Origin: Lophius americanus
Lineage: Eukaryota; Chordata; Actinopteri; Lophiiformes; Lophiidae
Reading direction: 5' to 3'
DNA: 64,000 bases
Assembly (NCBI GenBank): GCA_037951165.1
Contig: JBBDHG010000008.1
Span: 12,548,501 to 12,612,500, forward strand
Below the pieces are notes generated by a model, which had not been told where the DNA came from, did not search any database, and saw only the letters and a program-made list of their open reading frames with translations. Below, piece after piece: positions 45,441 to 57,430 of this stretch. A program made the position numbers and the translations under genes. Every line of letters starts with the position of its first letter. Positions within the stretch are counted from its first letter, which is position 1.

Positions 45441-46399
45441 TTTAATACACGTCACATTGTTGTTCTGATTAAAAGCATGGTCTCATGTAAACACCACAAT
45501 GTATTCGCTGCATTAGATCACATCTCATGTTAACAGCTGACCTGAAATCTACAATCAGAATGAAAAGTCTAGTTTAACCGCAGCCACTGGTGCTCTGTTT
45601 TACTTTCCTACTCCTGTTTCATTCACACACTCATTTTTAGAGGCTCTTAAAGGGAAATTGCATTGATTTACAATCTTTGTGGTAAATTTTACCCTAGAGG
45701 ACGATCTGCACATAAAGTTTTTTGGTGTCTGTCAACACAGCCAGATCCCAGGATACTGGACCACCCAGATATTTTTATGCATTTTTCTTAAGCATGATTA
45801 GCAAAGCATGATTTCTGCAGGCAGCTGTTTAAATTACACAAATCTCCCACTGATTAAATGATGTGTACTTATAAATGGTATATACCGCATAGATAATGAT
45901 TGAGTAATACTTTCAGTTTTTTGTAAACTTTTGGCTTCACTTAAATTGGATCGCCACAAAGTGTGAATGGGTTTATGTCCCAACAGTTTGATTAATACAA
46001 GAACATATTCACAAACTCAGGACAACAACAAATCCTCCTGAAGGGTTCTTGTATAAGGTGGTCCATAATAATCCTCTAACCCCACTCATCTGTAGCCAAA
46101 TGCGTAAAATCTGATTTACGTCTCTCTCTGAGGTGTTCTGCTGGTCTCTTGCCTCCCCACATCATGATGGGGGGTTCTGTCTTCCTCAGGATTGAATCCT
46201 TAATTTACACAGTTCTGCAATAACATGAGAATGTGGCATTCAGCACAAACCCAAAACTTCATGTTTACATTCTCTTATATCTTTTATCTTATTTATTATT
46301 TATATCTCAAGTCTTATTTAATAGAAACATAATGCCGGTGAGGTGGTGGCATAATTGTCAAGCATTTCAGTTTCCAAAATACAAAATATTGACATGAAT

Positions 46400-46600
46400 T
46401 TAGCCAAGCCAATTTATTTGTATATCACAAAAGCAGTTTTCTCAGGGTATTTTTTAAAGGAAACATATCTAGACCTGTTTTCTATTCTATAGAGTCGCTT
46501 AGTGACTATCGTTTGAAAAAACTGCTTTTTAACAGGCACAAACCTCAAGTAGGTCCCATCGCAAGGTTGGCAGCCTCTGCCATTTCCTGTTAGTAAAAAC
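46400..46600 (-). mobile_element. Second, diverged copy of the LINE 3' end
   Basis: GAAAAAACTGCTTTTTAACA, followed by GGCA, CAAACC, and a GGTTGGCAGCCTCTGCCAT stretch, parallels 43990-44065, where GAAAAAAACTGCCTTTTTAA is followed by a GGTGGACGGCCTACTGCCAT stretch. It is therefore a truncated copy of the same 3' region. Confidence 0.6.
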
Positions 46601-46649
46601 AACAACAAACAAAAAAACACGTCTGCTCTACCTACTGATCTACAGCCGT

Positions 46650-46870
46650 CCACAAGTACCAAATTTGGACTGGGGTGATGGTTAAGAAGTTATGTTGAAA
46701 AAATAGTGTTTAAGCTCCTTCTAGTAATTACAATATGAACCTATAGACAAATACATGTACTGTATACGAGATAGATCTCCTTAAGTCGTTTCATATGCAC
46801 TATTGACTACTTTGACTATATCAATGGTTGCAAATTTATGCCCCGACACGTTCGGAGATAAAGTCTCAGT
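46650..46870 (-). repeat. Partial copy of the unclassified dispersed repeat (block A)
   Basis: ATAGATCTCCTTAAGTCGTT near 46770 and CATATGCACTATTGACTAC match the complement of block A in the copy at 33960-34225. Block B is not evident. Confidence 0.45.
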
Positions 46871-48820
46871 AGTGTTAGAAATATAACACTGACCTTTACG
46901 AAAATCAATCTAGTTCTTCTTTGCACTAAGGTTTATGTTGGAATAAAATAGAAAAACGATCCATATAAACGTTTTTGAGTTATTGCACTAACACGAGGAA
47001 TCTGCAGAAGACGCATATGCAGTAACGGTGGATGACGATGGAATCGTCATTATATTCCTACATAATTACTACTGCATACATAATTAATGAATTTCTTTAA
47101 GCACTAGGTAATTTTGTTGGCGCAAATTAGTTTGTTTAGTTTGGCTGATCTCCATTTAGGAATGTAATTTAAACAACTTCAAAACTAGTTGCACCAACTG
47201 TTTTGAATAAAGCTGAACCTATGCCAAGTTACTACGTTGAATAGACCCATAGAAACTGACATTGACTCCCCAAAGGCGACTATTTCCTTGGAAACATTTC
47301 TTTTAAGGGTAGCTTAGCTAGTGGTAATCTTATCCAGAGCATAGTTTAAAAAATGAAAATAAACTAGCTTAACCAATTTTACACATAGATTTATCATATT
47401 ATGTAGCGGCCCTTTTTTGACATTTTGTAATTTTCTAAGAGTTTTTAATTTTAAAGTTTGTAGTGGATGAGGTTTCCATTGAAATGTTTTTTTTTTTGTG
47501 ACAGTGAAGTGTTGTCGTTTTGTCTGCCTTGTCCTGACCATAACCTTATAGCTTCATCAAACGTACACATAAACAAACAAACATATATAACCATGATGAG
47601 TGGTTTAGTTAGGTTTTTGTGCCATTTGATATTTGGATTTTTCTCCAACTTTGAATTTTGACGTTTTCGATTTTAAAATTGATGTTAAGGTGAGACGGTA
47701 TATCATACGCGAATGCATTTGCTGTATCATTCTTTTTAGGGATGTCGGGAGGTTTGCGTCATCTCCAAATTAATCGGATATTACAGAGACAGAGACAGAA
47801 AATAAACCAAAAGAGAGGGGGGAGAATGATATGCGACAAAACTCCCTCAACAAATGTCAGTATGGGCGGAAAATACAATTTCCTGTTTAGTTTCTTCTAG
47901 AAACTTCTAGATGAAAAGTGCATCCAGAAACCACATATTGAGACGGATGTTTATTATTTCTTTGACCATTTTATTTAGGTAAAATATGAATTTCATATGG
48001 AAACATATGAACCTTCAAGGAAATGTATTTTAAGAATTACACCTAATAGCCTAAGGTCTTTATTCTGAGCCACTATGCGCCTCGACACACACTTGATGCA
48101 CGTGTAGTTGTGGAAACTAAATCAACAATTTAATCCTAAAATCTTAACTTTCATTTTTTAAATTTTCAGCAGTCAGATTTTCTAAATACACAGTTGATTC
48201 TGAAATAATGAGTATAGAATTCAGATGAGGGTGGATCTAGTGGTAGCGTGTTAGCCTGTGACTTTTTCATGAAACACTCCAGCAACAGCAGGCTTAAGAT
48301 CATCTCACCAGTAATCCATTGATTTTAGACCACAGCATCTCGCTAATCAAAATATTTTGCTCCGCCTTTCATCAAAACAACCCAATGACCTTGGAATCTG
48401 GCAAAACATTTTGGGTGCATCGAGTTTACCTGACGGCATCCGAGTGCGTCAGAATACATGTCTTTGGTGGTCCAACATCACAGATTAGTGGGTGTTTTGT
48501 TAAACAAAGGCTGATTTGATTCTGAGCAGCGCTCTGAACTTCACCAGACAAGCATTGCATAAAGCATTAGCTTCGAAACAGCAGGGTCCGCCTGTAACGG
48601 CAATCAATGAGAACATAAAAGAGCAACGGCAAATCCATGACCTCATTTGCACTTGTACCCTTCATCACACCACCACCCTCCTCCGTGCCTCAACCTTTAC
48701 ATTTCCTATGGAAGAGGATTAGGACCACATTTGGCTATGTGAATTTTTTCTTTTTTGAAAGAGAAGGAAGTTGGAATTGCGACAGTATCTCTATGTCCTG
48801 CTCAACTGTTGAATGAACTC
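46871..48820. other. Non-coding stretch
   Basis: AT-rich. Positions 46880-47070 resemble parts of 51470-51570 (a shared stretch leading to GATGGAATCGTCATTATA) and may belong to the same repeat. No gene is seen. Confidence 0.4.
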
Positions 48821-48824
48821 GTTT

Positions 48825-48975
48825 TGAGTCTCTATTTCAAACAAAACCAAACCTGTTTATAATATGAGCCAGTGGCAACATCTACATAAACTGCAAGGGG
48901 CCAATGATGGCGCCCTAGGGGACACCACAAGTCAAAGGTTCCACGATGAGGAGGTTTTTTTGTGTGTGTGGTGAG
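48825..48975 (-). mobile_element. Small L2-like reverse-transcriptase fragment, antisense
   Basis: The minus strand reads LTCGVP, a stop, GAIIGP, then MLPLAHIINR. This corresponds to the LTCGVPQGSILGP and MLPLG.II blocks of L2-type reverse transcriptases, with a stop where Q is expected. Confidence 0.6.
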
Positions 48976-49039
48976 TCTCTAAGATAATAAATTAATACAT
49001 TTAAGAAATTAAATATATCTTTTATTTTAGGACATTAAA

Positions 49040-49345
49040 TTGTAAACTTAGGAGTCTGATTTTATTCTAAGAATTCGGACCTTATTCTCACGGAAAAGAA
49101 TTTTGGCCACAGACGGCTATGTTAATTTTTTTGGAGAATTCAGACTTTTTTCTCAGAATTCTCACTTTTATCTCAGAATTGTGAGATTAAACTTAGAATT
49201 CTGATTTTATTCTCAAAATTCTGATTTTAATCATAGAATTCCCACTCTGAATTCATACTTTAAACTCAGATCTCCAAAAAATGATCACGCAGTCCTATTC
49301 TGAGAACAAAGTCAGGATTCTGAGAACAAAGTCAGGATTCTCAGA
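49040..49345. repeat. Degenerate minisatellite of about 20-bp units that inverts
   Basis: Units like AATTCTGATTTTATTCTCA recur at roughly 20-bp spacing from 49045 to 49265. From about 49290 the complementary unit appears (TTCTGAGAACAAAGTCAGGA, twice in tandem). The block is a tandem array followed by a short inverted array. Confidence 0.75.
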
Positions 49346-49349
49346 CACA

Positions 49350-51020
49350 ATTGTCACCGGGTATTTTGTTCACTGGATTTAAATGATTGATGAACTTCAA
49401 AACCTGACTGAGCAGAACTCCAGCACTTAAATAAACATTTACTTCCACCATTAATCTTTTAATTTTTAGAACCTCATTCTGCTTGCATTGTCAAATCATT
49501 TTACTGCTCTTACCTTACCTGTCTTATTATATCAGGTTCACATCAGATTCAAATAGTATTCATGCCTAGGGTTACTCCATAGGCATTGTTTTTATTTTCT
49601 TTATGGAGCATATCCAATTGAATTATTTCTATTGCTTAATTGGATTTTCACTCGACATGTATAATATTTGGAGGAGCACAAAGATCCAAATTTGGGCTTG
49701 TTTCTTCATGATAAAATGTTCCTACTGATGGGTGATGGAAGACAGCGGTACCTGAAGGGTTTTCCTCATCTCCAGTCTATTCCCTGATATAGTTTCTATT
49801 CCGATATATTGTTAGAAATGGAAGAAACTTTTTCATTGATTCCGTGGTGTTCTCAGAATAATCAGGCTCGAAATTGATCCAGAAAGTTGCAGAGATGTTA
49901 AGTCAATTATCAGCCCACCATCGTTTGAAAGATAAGTGAGTTCTTTTCCCACAGTGATGGATAATTTCCAGCGACATTACCAAACGGGTCACGGATCCTC
50001 ACGGATCTTCTTGGGTCATCGGTGATAGGGAAGTAATGCCCAAATTTTGTTCACAGCAAAGCAGGACACTGAGCACTAGCAGGGACAAGGACAGTTCGGT
50101 AATGTAGGGTGTTTGGACTAAAGGAGTGAAAGTCGTTTCTGATGGCTTCATTGCCTCATTGCCTCATTTACAGCTGCTGTAACTTAGACAGAACAATTAT
50201 TTTATGGACCTGTGACATTATAACATCTTCCCAATAATAAATGATCTTTTCCCATCTTCTGAAAAGTAAATTATTGACTTTTATTTAACGCTTTTCTAAC
50301 TGTAATTTGTACAGACAATCTTAGCAGTGCAGTCGTGGTTTGAAGAAGGCAACTTAATGTTGGTAGATGGGAAGATAAACTACTGTCAAAGTCCTGGACT
50401 CATTACTTTGATTGCTGGTTGAGACTGTTAAAATTGTAAATTTGTTTGTAAATGTTTACTATTCTGTTTTCATTCTACAGCGTAGAAGCAGATTCCAGCA
50501 TTCATGACGTGACATTCCTCACCTTTCATTGAGACATGCCCTCCAGGGTTTTGATCCATTGTATTGTTTACAGGACCCTTTTTTTTTTTTTTTTTTTAGT
50601 GGGAAGCAATTCTCCGTCTTTTCTGACATTGAGGTAACTGCTTGGATTCCTCAGCACACTGGCAAACAGTAGCTTTTGTGTTCACTGTGCTGGATCAGTG
50701 AGCAAGGAGAGGGAGGGAGCAAGTGTATTCTCTCCTCTCCCCAGTTTGTCTTTTTAGCCTGTGTTGCATTCTCCTCGCTACCTCATGTATGGAACCTTTT
50801 CAGAGACGAAACCGCCTTTTTTGACTGGGAATAGATGCCGACTTGTTTCGCGTATTGCGTGGATTTATTGTTCACAAAATCCTTTTGCTGCCTTTATAAA
50901 ACATTTTACATTTAAGTGATCACTATTAATATATGTGACCAATATTTAGGGGGAAAAATACACTTCTAGAAATGAGAAATGTAATTTCTCAAATCCGCAC
51001 AATGAACCAATGCCATGTCC
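49350..51020. other. Non-coding stretch
   Basis: No gene recognised. Contains a run of about twenty T at 50579-50599. Positions 50600-50860 are more complex but unassigned. Confidence 0.45.
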
Positions 51021-51024
51021 AGGC

Positions 51025-51112
51025 GGTACCTTACCTTTAGCCTAATGCCGCCTGGCATAGGTTCCAGGTCCCCGCGGCCCTGCAAGGACAAGTGAGTAGC
51101 GAAAAGTGGAAG
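51025..51112 (+). mobile_element. Truncated SINE tail
   Basis: TAATGCCGCCTGGCATAGGT, then CCAGGTCCCCGCGGCCCTG and CAAGTGAGTAGCGAAAAGTG, follow the pattern of the fish SINE tail (GGGATAGGCTCCAG, CCCTGAACAGGATAAGCGG). The tRNA-like head is absent. Confidence 0.5.
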
Positions 51113-51139
51113 TGTGAATTCCCATCAAAATCTTATAAA

Positions 51140-51480
51140 TTTGAATTTGAACTGTTCGAGTAAAATATGATATAAATAAGATAGATATCCTTGAGCCGAT
51201 TCATATGCAAGAAATTTGGACTAAATCAGACCAATTGCTATCAAACCAGTGTGGGAAAAAAAAACAGAAGCTGCCCATTGTGAGTAAAATAAGAGATATT
51301 AGAATTAAATACAATACAAACTCGATATATTTCCACACATCAGGGTTAGGATTCATATGCAACAAAATGGAAAAAATTGGACCAATGGTTGAGAAATTAT
51401 GGCACAGAAAAGCTCGCCCCCATGTTGGATGGATATACACAACCGACCTTTCCAAAAATCAAGTAACCAGTTCTTACTAA
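51140..51480 (-). repeat. Partial copies of the unclassified dispersed repeat (block A)
   Basis: GATTCATATGCAAGAAATTT near 51199 and GATTCATATGCAACAAAATG near 51351, each followed by a GGACCAAT or GACCAAT word, match the complement of block A twice in tandem. It may be a repeat with an internal duplication. Confidence 0.5.
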
Positions 51481-51579
51481 GGTCTATATGGGTATATAAA
51501 TTTGAAGAGCATAAAATAGTCTTCTTCGTCATTGCATTGGATCAGCAGCAGCTAACACAGACGTGGTGATGAAGATTCC

Positions 51580-51683
51580 ATTATATATATATGTATATAT
51601 ATATATATGTATGTATATGTACATATCTATATGTGTATATGTATAAGTGAGTGTATACATATATATACATATATATTTATGTA

Positions 51684-51744
<61 letters not shown>

Positions 51745-51953
51745 TTATGTACATATCTATATGTGTATATGTATAAGTGAGTGTATACATATATATACAT
51801 ACATAAGTGAGTATATACATATATATACACACATATATATATATGTATATATATATGTATATATATATATATATATATGTATGTATATGTACATATCTAT
51901 ATGTGTATATGTATAAGTGAGTGTATACATATATATACATATATATTTATGTA

Positions 51954-52006
<53 letters not shown>

Positions 52007-52030
52007 ATATATATATATATATGTGTGTAT
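51580..52030. repeat. TA-rich minisatellite with higher-order units
   Basis: Three near-identical segments start at 51609, 51739 and 51879 (each has GTACATATCTATATGTGTAT and GTATAAGTGAGTGTATACAT). They are spaced 130 and 140 bases apart and embedded in pure TA runs. All Tyr/Ile/His-rich open frames here are by-products. Confidence 0.9.
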
Positions 52031-52100
52031 CCCCAAAAGGGATTGGGGACTTTCCGGGAAATACACCTGCTGTTGGGCAGACAACATAGGCATGAATATA
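52028..52100 (+). repeat. Block B fragment of the unclassified dispersed repeat
   Basis: GGGATTGGGGACTTTCCGGG, followed by AAATACACCTGCTGTTGGG, matches block B at 34170-34205. It directly abuts the TA-rich array. Confidence 0.55.
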
Positions 52101-53084
52101 CAATTGTCATGCAATCGTTGCAATACTAATTTAGCTTTGGTGAGAAATGGCCTACCTTGCCTCCTCGCACCAAACAACACTGCATAAACAGAGTCAGCAT
52201 TGTCTAACTTTCATTTTATAGTGGATGTGTCATATTTTTTTGCAATAAAGATATAAATGAGGCTCCTCTCTGTTTCCAGCACAGCTCAGGTCCCTGGGTG
52301 ATTCCTCCAGTGACCCATACTGTATTTGAGTGGGAACGCTCTAATCTTGTTGGTCACGGATTAGAATAGGCTTCAGATTCTTGATTCCAGCTTTATTTAA
52401 TTAGGTGAACTTATCACTGTTATTCAGCGGACTCTGTGTCTCCAAGCAGGGCAGGTCCTGATTAGCAGAGAATGTGTGGAACACGCGGTGAACGCCCTTT
52501 TGTTTTGCTTCACAGCATCATCCACCTCCCTCCTCAGTTTGGGTCGAACGTGATCTGACAGCAAGTGTAAGTGAGCACATGTGCCGGCCGTCAGCAATCT
52601 CAAAAGGTGCATATGTGCAATGTTACTGTCAAGTAGTTAGGAGCTGCCAAACAGCTCGCTGCTTCAAATCTGCAACCGCCCTCAAACACACACACAATTA
52701 CAGATGATGAAGTTTCAGACACCCAGCTTGTCATGTAATGATCTCCTCCAGCAGAAAGGGTCTTCCAGAGAGTCTTACTCTATTGTAGTTGCATAATATG
52801 TGAAGCCAGAAAAAAATATATGTCCAACCGAATTATCTTAGCAGCCACAATATTTGAACATGAAAGAGATAAACTCCCTCTATGAGGTAAGGCCTCTGTG
52901 ATTAGGAATATTTTCCTTGTTGGGACCGGGATCCTGAAATCATCTCGCTAATGGCAGAAAATCTGCTTTATTTCAAGAGTTTCTACAACTCAGGATTTCA
53001 AGATTTATCATTTTCCCTTTGCACTTTTGTTCATTAAAAACAAATGACTTTTCACCAAGCCCACAAGTGTGACCCAAGAGAAAC
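52101..53084. other. Non-coding stretch
   Basis: No gene recognised. Unique sequence with one short CA run near 52687. Confidence 0.45.
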
Positions 53085-53370
53085 GAGATCCTTCGAGACT
53101 GTCGTCCCCGACAGCGACGATGTATCATCAAAAGCCCCTAATCCCCTGTGCAGCAGCAATTTCCCTGATTGAACCCCTCAAAGCAAATGTGAAGTTATGT
53201 CCAAAGAGCAGTGTTTTTCATTTTAGAAAAAAGCTCCCGTTAGTCTGGAAAATATGAACCATTAGAGTCAAATATAATATATACAAGAGAGATCTCCGCG
53301 GGTTGATTCATACGCACCAGGTTTGGACTAATTCGGACCAACTGTGTGGAAGTTATTTTTGAAAACTTTG
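53085..53370 (-). repeat. Copy 3 of the unclassified dispersed repeat, antisense
   Basis: Reverse-complemented, it shows block A (TTAGTCCAAACCTGGTGCGT), ATAACTTCACATTTGC, GGGTTCAATCAGGGAAAT, GGGGATTAGGGGCTTTTGAT and CGCTGTCGGGGACGACAG. This is the same order and spacing as the copy at 33960-34225, and it best defines a unit of about 250 bp. Confidence 0.65.
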
Positions 53371-53544
53371 TTTTTTAGTGGAATAGGCACAATCACAATT
53401 CCCATATATAATAGTGATAATAATAATATTAATAATAATGTATACTCATTATTATCATATGCATGTTGTAATACATAAATAAAGCACAAAATTGTGAAAT
53501 TAGACCTCATGATCATGCTCAAAGATCATACGTCATGTAGACGG

Positions 53545-53615
53545 CAAGGGCTGGAATGGCGCCACCGAACTTCGGATGGGGTTGACCGCCGTACCCACCG
53601 AGCAACGGCCGCCCC
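53545..53615 (-). mobile_element. tRNA-like SINE head, antisense
   Basis: The minus strand begins GGGGCGGCCGTTGCTCGGTG, followed by a GGTCAACCCCATCCGAAGTT stretch, and so resembles the head of the SINE at 17682-17810. The body is missing or diverged. Confidence 0.5.
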
Positions 53616-53944
53616 ATTTATAAACATAAACAAAACTTTAAAGAGATTAAAACCTTAAAGAAATGGTTAAGAACAACTCCAGTCAAATTGCACATATAGT
53701 GATGACTGGATAACATTGACAGTAAAATAGAAGAAACAAAATTAATGATGTAATTATGCACACCCCCCCGAAGACACACACACCCACACAAACCCACACA
53801 CCCACACACACATACACAAAAACAAACGGCATTAAATCCTAACTTTAAATAGTTTCCAAAACCAAGCCACAACAATGCTTTATAAGCATGCGTTCTTAGA
53901 CACAGTACAGCAATGGGAAACTGGAACTTTACATTGGACCAATC

Positions 53945-54082
53945 CCTAGGAGTAATGGGCAGCCCCTTTGAAGCACCCAGGGAGGTGATTGGGGCTGAGG
54001 GTCCCACTCAAGGACCCTTTGACACGTAGGCTTCAGGGGCTAGGATCGATTTTCAGATTGGGGGACGACCCCTCTACCAAGC
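53945..54082 (-). mobile_element. tRNA-derived SINE body, antisense
   Basis: The minus strand reads GGTAGAGGGGTCGTCCCCCA, then GGGTCCTTGAGTGGGACCCT, then CTGGGTGCTTC and GGCTGCCCATTACTCCTAG. This is the order of the teleost SINE (head, CCTTGAGCAAGA-type body, GCTGCCCACTGCTCCTA end). Confidence 0.65.
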
Positions 54083-54229
54083 TCTCCTTCTTCTTATGGC
54101 TATTTGCTCCAGTTGTGTCCACAGCGGATCTGTTTGCTCTTTCACCACATCCAGAAACCTCCTCTTTGGTCTTCTCCTTTTTCTCCTGCCTCGCAGCTCC
54201 ATCTCCAGCATCCTCCTACCAATAGATCT
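54077..54229 (-). mobile_element. RTE-type LINE C-terminal fragment, antisense
   Basis: The minus strand reads IGRRMLEMELRGRRKRRRPK and RRFLDVVKEQ. From memory of fish LINEs, this resembles the basic C-terminal end (GRRMLEMELPGRRKRGRP-type) of the family represented by the fragment at 38700-39420. It is adjacent to the SINE body and so part of a repeat cluster. Confidence 0.6.
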
Positions 54230-54399
54230 TGAAGTCATATAAGAACAATTAAAACTGGAAACATCAATATATTCAAATATTTGTTCAGATTTTTCTATGA
54301 AATTTCTCATTTGTTTTTTAGTAACACCTACTGTGTTTGAGAAATTTGTGAAAATCACATAATGATAGCAGGACCTGTAACCTGGAGCCAGATCCAACT

Positions 54400-54560
54400 T
54401 AAAATCTGCGCAACCCTTACCAGACATTTGAACCGCCGTTGCACAAAAAAAGCATCAAAATCTGTTTATAATCTTATGAGATAGTACACAAACCGACAGA
54501 CAAACAAACATGGGTGGTCACGCGTGAGCCAACTCCGTGGGCGGAGGTAATAATATCCCG
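54400..54560 (+). repeat. Repeat-like segment ending GGGCGGAGGTAATA
   Basis: ACCGACAGACAAACAAACAT, then AACTCCGTGGGCGGAGGTAA, resembles a common teleost repeat end containing CTCCxTGGxGGAGGTAATA. The family is not identified. Confidence 0.4.
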
Positions 54561-55860
54561 GCGAGAATATACGTTGAAAGGTACAGCCATGTCTTCGTGT
54601 TATCAACCAGACATGAGCTCATTAGAAACTTTCATCAATAGAAAAAATCAAACAAATAAAATCTGGACCATTAGGAAGTTGGACGATTTGAGTCATTTAA
54701 CTAAAGTGTTCCCATGTAAAATCCACTTCTGTGAAATGTGCAAGTAATTTAAAACCAAATTGATGTCATGTGCATTATTATTTGCCGGTCTTCTTTCCTG
54801 GAAACAGCAGCTATGCTGATGAGGACAGACATTGTAAACAATGCATTGCTACAGTCATCAAAGCAATAGGGGGAAATTCACCGCGTTGTATAAAATAGGG
54901 TTTTTCTTACGTACAACAGATGGGTGTGCTCAAATGTGTCTAATCAAGAGGTCGCTAGCCCTTTTGAACACACAGTAAGTGATTCATAAAATAAAAGTGA
55001 GTGCTTTTGTTGTCTTTAAAGAATGCATCTCACAGGAACAGCAGCAGCATCAACAAATCACACGGCTTAAGAAACTGTAAAGTCATATTTCATTGCAAGT
55101 ATAGAATGGTCATGGGATGATCCGTTTGCTGCGTTAGAATACGCAATCAACAAAATTTCACTGTTTCACTATCAAACTCATTTTTCTGAGTGTAGGGGCA
55201 GGGACTAACAGACATTTAGAGAGAGGAGGAGAGTCTCTGCCTCAGCTTGTTCTGGGAATTCCATCACTCATTCATTTTCTGTAACCGCTCATACTGGACA
55301 TCAATGAAGCTGATTTTCCAGAGACACTCTTTATTGTCATTCATTAATTGTCTGTTAACACTTTTTTCTGCCCTTTGCATTCATATCTAATGAACAGGAG
55401 CAGAAAACTGACCAGCTGTCAGAGAAGTTGGAATTTACGGTTTAATGTCATTTTATATTTGCCTATAATTGGGTCTTTTTTATTGTAATATTAACAAACA
55501 GAGGTTGTAGAACACATCACATGCTCATAGAATTGTTGACAGGGAAGTACACTCAAATAATAAAAACTAATACTCATATTATTAAAATTCCGCTTAGAGC
55601 ACCAATTTGGCTGCAAATGCGGAAACCATTATTTCCTAGTGAATGGCAGTAACAGAAGCGAAAATGCAGTTCCTATTGCCATAAATGAGCTTTATATTAT
55701 ATACATACAAGGAATTTGACACCGATTAACTGAGCTCTCACAGTACGAACATCATATAAAGTAACTTTAAACTAAATGGACAATGTAATAAACAAATATA
55801 TAGCAATAAACAAATGGAAATGTTCTTTTGTACAGACTATATACATTTAAATATATATGT
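54561..55860. other. Non-coding stretch
   Basis: AT-rich. A 45-bp antisense SINE tail (CATTCATTTTCTGTAACCGC) lies near 55268-55310. Short TA-rich runs near 55850 border the next LINE. Confidence 0.45.
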
Positions 55861-55950
55861 ATTAACATGTATATATAGATATATATGACAGTTCAAAAAT
55901 GTCAGAGTAATGACAGTAGGACGGGTTATTGAAAAATTAGATTATATAGG

Positions 55951-56440
55951 TTATTGCACAACACTGACACTGGTTTGATTGTTGGTCAGGTTGATGGCCT
56001 GTGGGTAGAAACTGTTCTTGTGTCTGGTAGTTTTGGCGAACAGTGTTCTGTAGCGCCTACCAGAGGGGAGAAGTTTAAACAGGTTGTGTCCAAGGTGTGA
56101 TGGGTCAGCAGAGATCTTTCCTGCCCGTTTCCTGACTCTTGAAGAGTATAAGTCCTGGATGGAGGGCAGGTTGGATCCGATGATTTTTTCTGCAGATCTA
56201 ATTGTCCGTTGTGATCGATCCTGTCCTGTTTGGTAGCAGATCCAAACCAAACAGTGATTGATGTACAGAGAACAGATTGGATTATTGCACTGGCTCATAA
56301 GCACCTGAGGCAGGTTGAGCTTCCTAAGCTGGCCACACCAGACGGCCAACCGTTCAACCTCCCGTCTGTATGCAGACTCGATCGACATCCTGGATGAGGC
56401 CGATGATCGTTGTGTCGTCTGCAAACTTCAGGAGTTTGAC
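55951..56440 (-). mobile_element. Non-LTR retrotransposon reverse-transcriptase C-terminal part, antisense
   Basis: The minus strand reads KFADDTTIIGLIQDVD (FADD at 56414-56425). After a frameshift near 56370 it reads AYRREVERLAVWCGQLRKLN, then RSAEKIIGSNLPSIQDLYSS and HLGHNLFKLLPSGRRYRTLF. This is the catalytic C motif through the C-terminal end, with the thumb-region stretch shortened. The exact clade is not assigned. It is broken by the frameshift and 5' truncation. Confidence 0.78.
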
Positions 56441-56496
56441 ATACTGGACACGCATGCATGCACGCACACACGCATGCACGCACACACACACACATA
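56441..56496. repeat. CA/CATG-rich simple repeat
   Basis: GCATGCACGCACACACGCAT followed by a pure CA run. It makes a Thr-His frame on the + strand and a Cys-Val frame on the minus strand. Confidence 0.85.
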
Positions 56497-56499
56497 AAC

Positions 56500-57399
56500 A
56501 CACACTCACTTCCAACTACCCACCATCAAAGAAGGTTTTGCACAGGGCTGTAAACAGCACCTTATGTAAGGACAATAAATGCACTTTTTCTCAAACTCAG
56601 AACTGATGCTAAACACGACAACTAATTTTGAGAAATGGTGTCTTGAAATATTTGCTTGCTTTTAAATTTAGCAATTGTTAATTTTATCTCTTATTTATTC
56701 ATTTTTTAACTCACTGTCAGGAGCTGCTGAGAAATAATATTTTGTTTCATTCGGTGCATGCAAATATTCAGTGAAATGACAATAAAGTGAATCTTGAGGC
56801 ATGGGGACCCAATACTACTTAGGTGGTTATAATGCTATGGCTGATTGGTGAAACAATCCTACAAAGGGTTACTTTTTACTTTTTCTCTCAGAGTTCAGAG
56901 TGTACTTTCAGAGCTATTATTTTTAAATGATTAGATAAGTTCCATAGAGTCGTTTTGCAGACGAGCAACTGTACTTTTAGTGGGGTTAAGAATGTGTGCA
57001 CTTTTACCACCTCTGTCTGAATGTAATGAAATGTGCTGTTTGGTAGAGGATTTAGTCTGGACCACACTGCACAACCATGCTTGCATGGATTGCTCTAAAT
57101 TAGGTGGGCCCAGAAGGAGTCCAACCCCTAACTCTTCTTGTGTTAGCCTCCCCCTCGTTGACTTGTACTGTATGCGACACGCAGTTGAAGATACTGTGGG
57201 GCCTATCGGACTGGTAATCTGGTGTAAAAATATGTATTCATACTCCATGGCCATGCCTGTCAAATCTGTGTGAGATAGCACAGAGTTGTGATTGATAGAT
57301 CTTATTTAAAGTCTAAAAAGATAGATTTGATGACTGATTTACTTTACATAAGGTAAAATGATTTACTTGTAAAATACCACCTAGAAGAAGTACACACCT

Positions 57400-57430
<31 letters not shown>

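Noticed and set aside
51627..52187. Many Tyr/Ile-rich open frames
   Set aside because: All arise from the TA-rich array.
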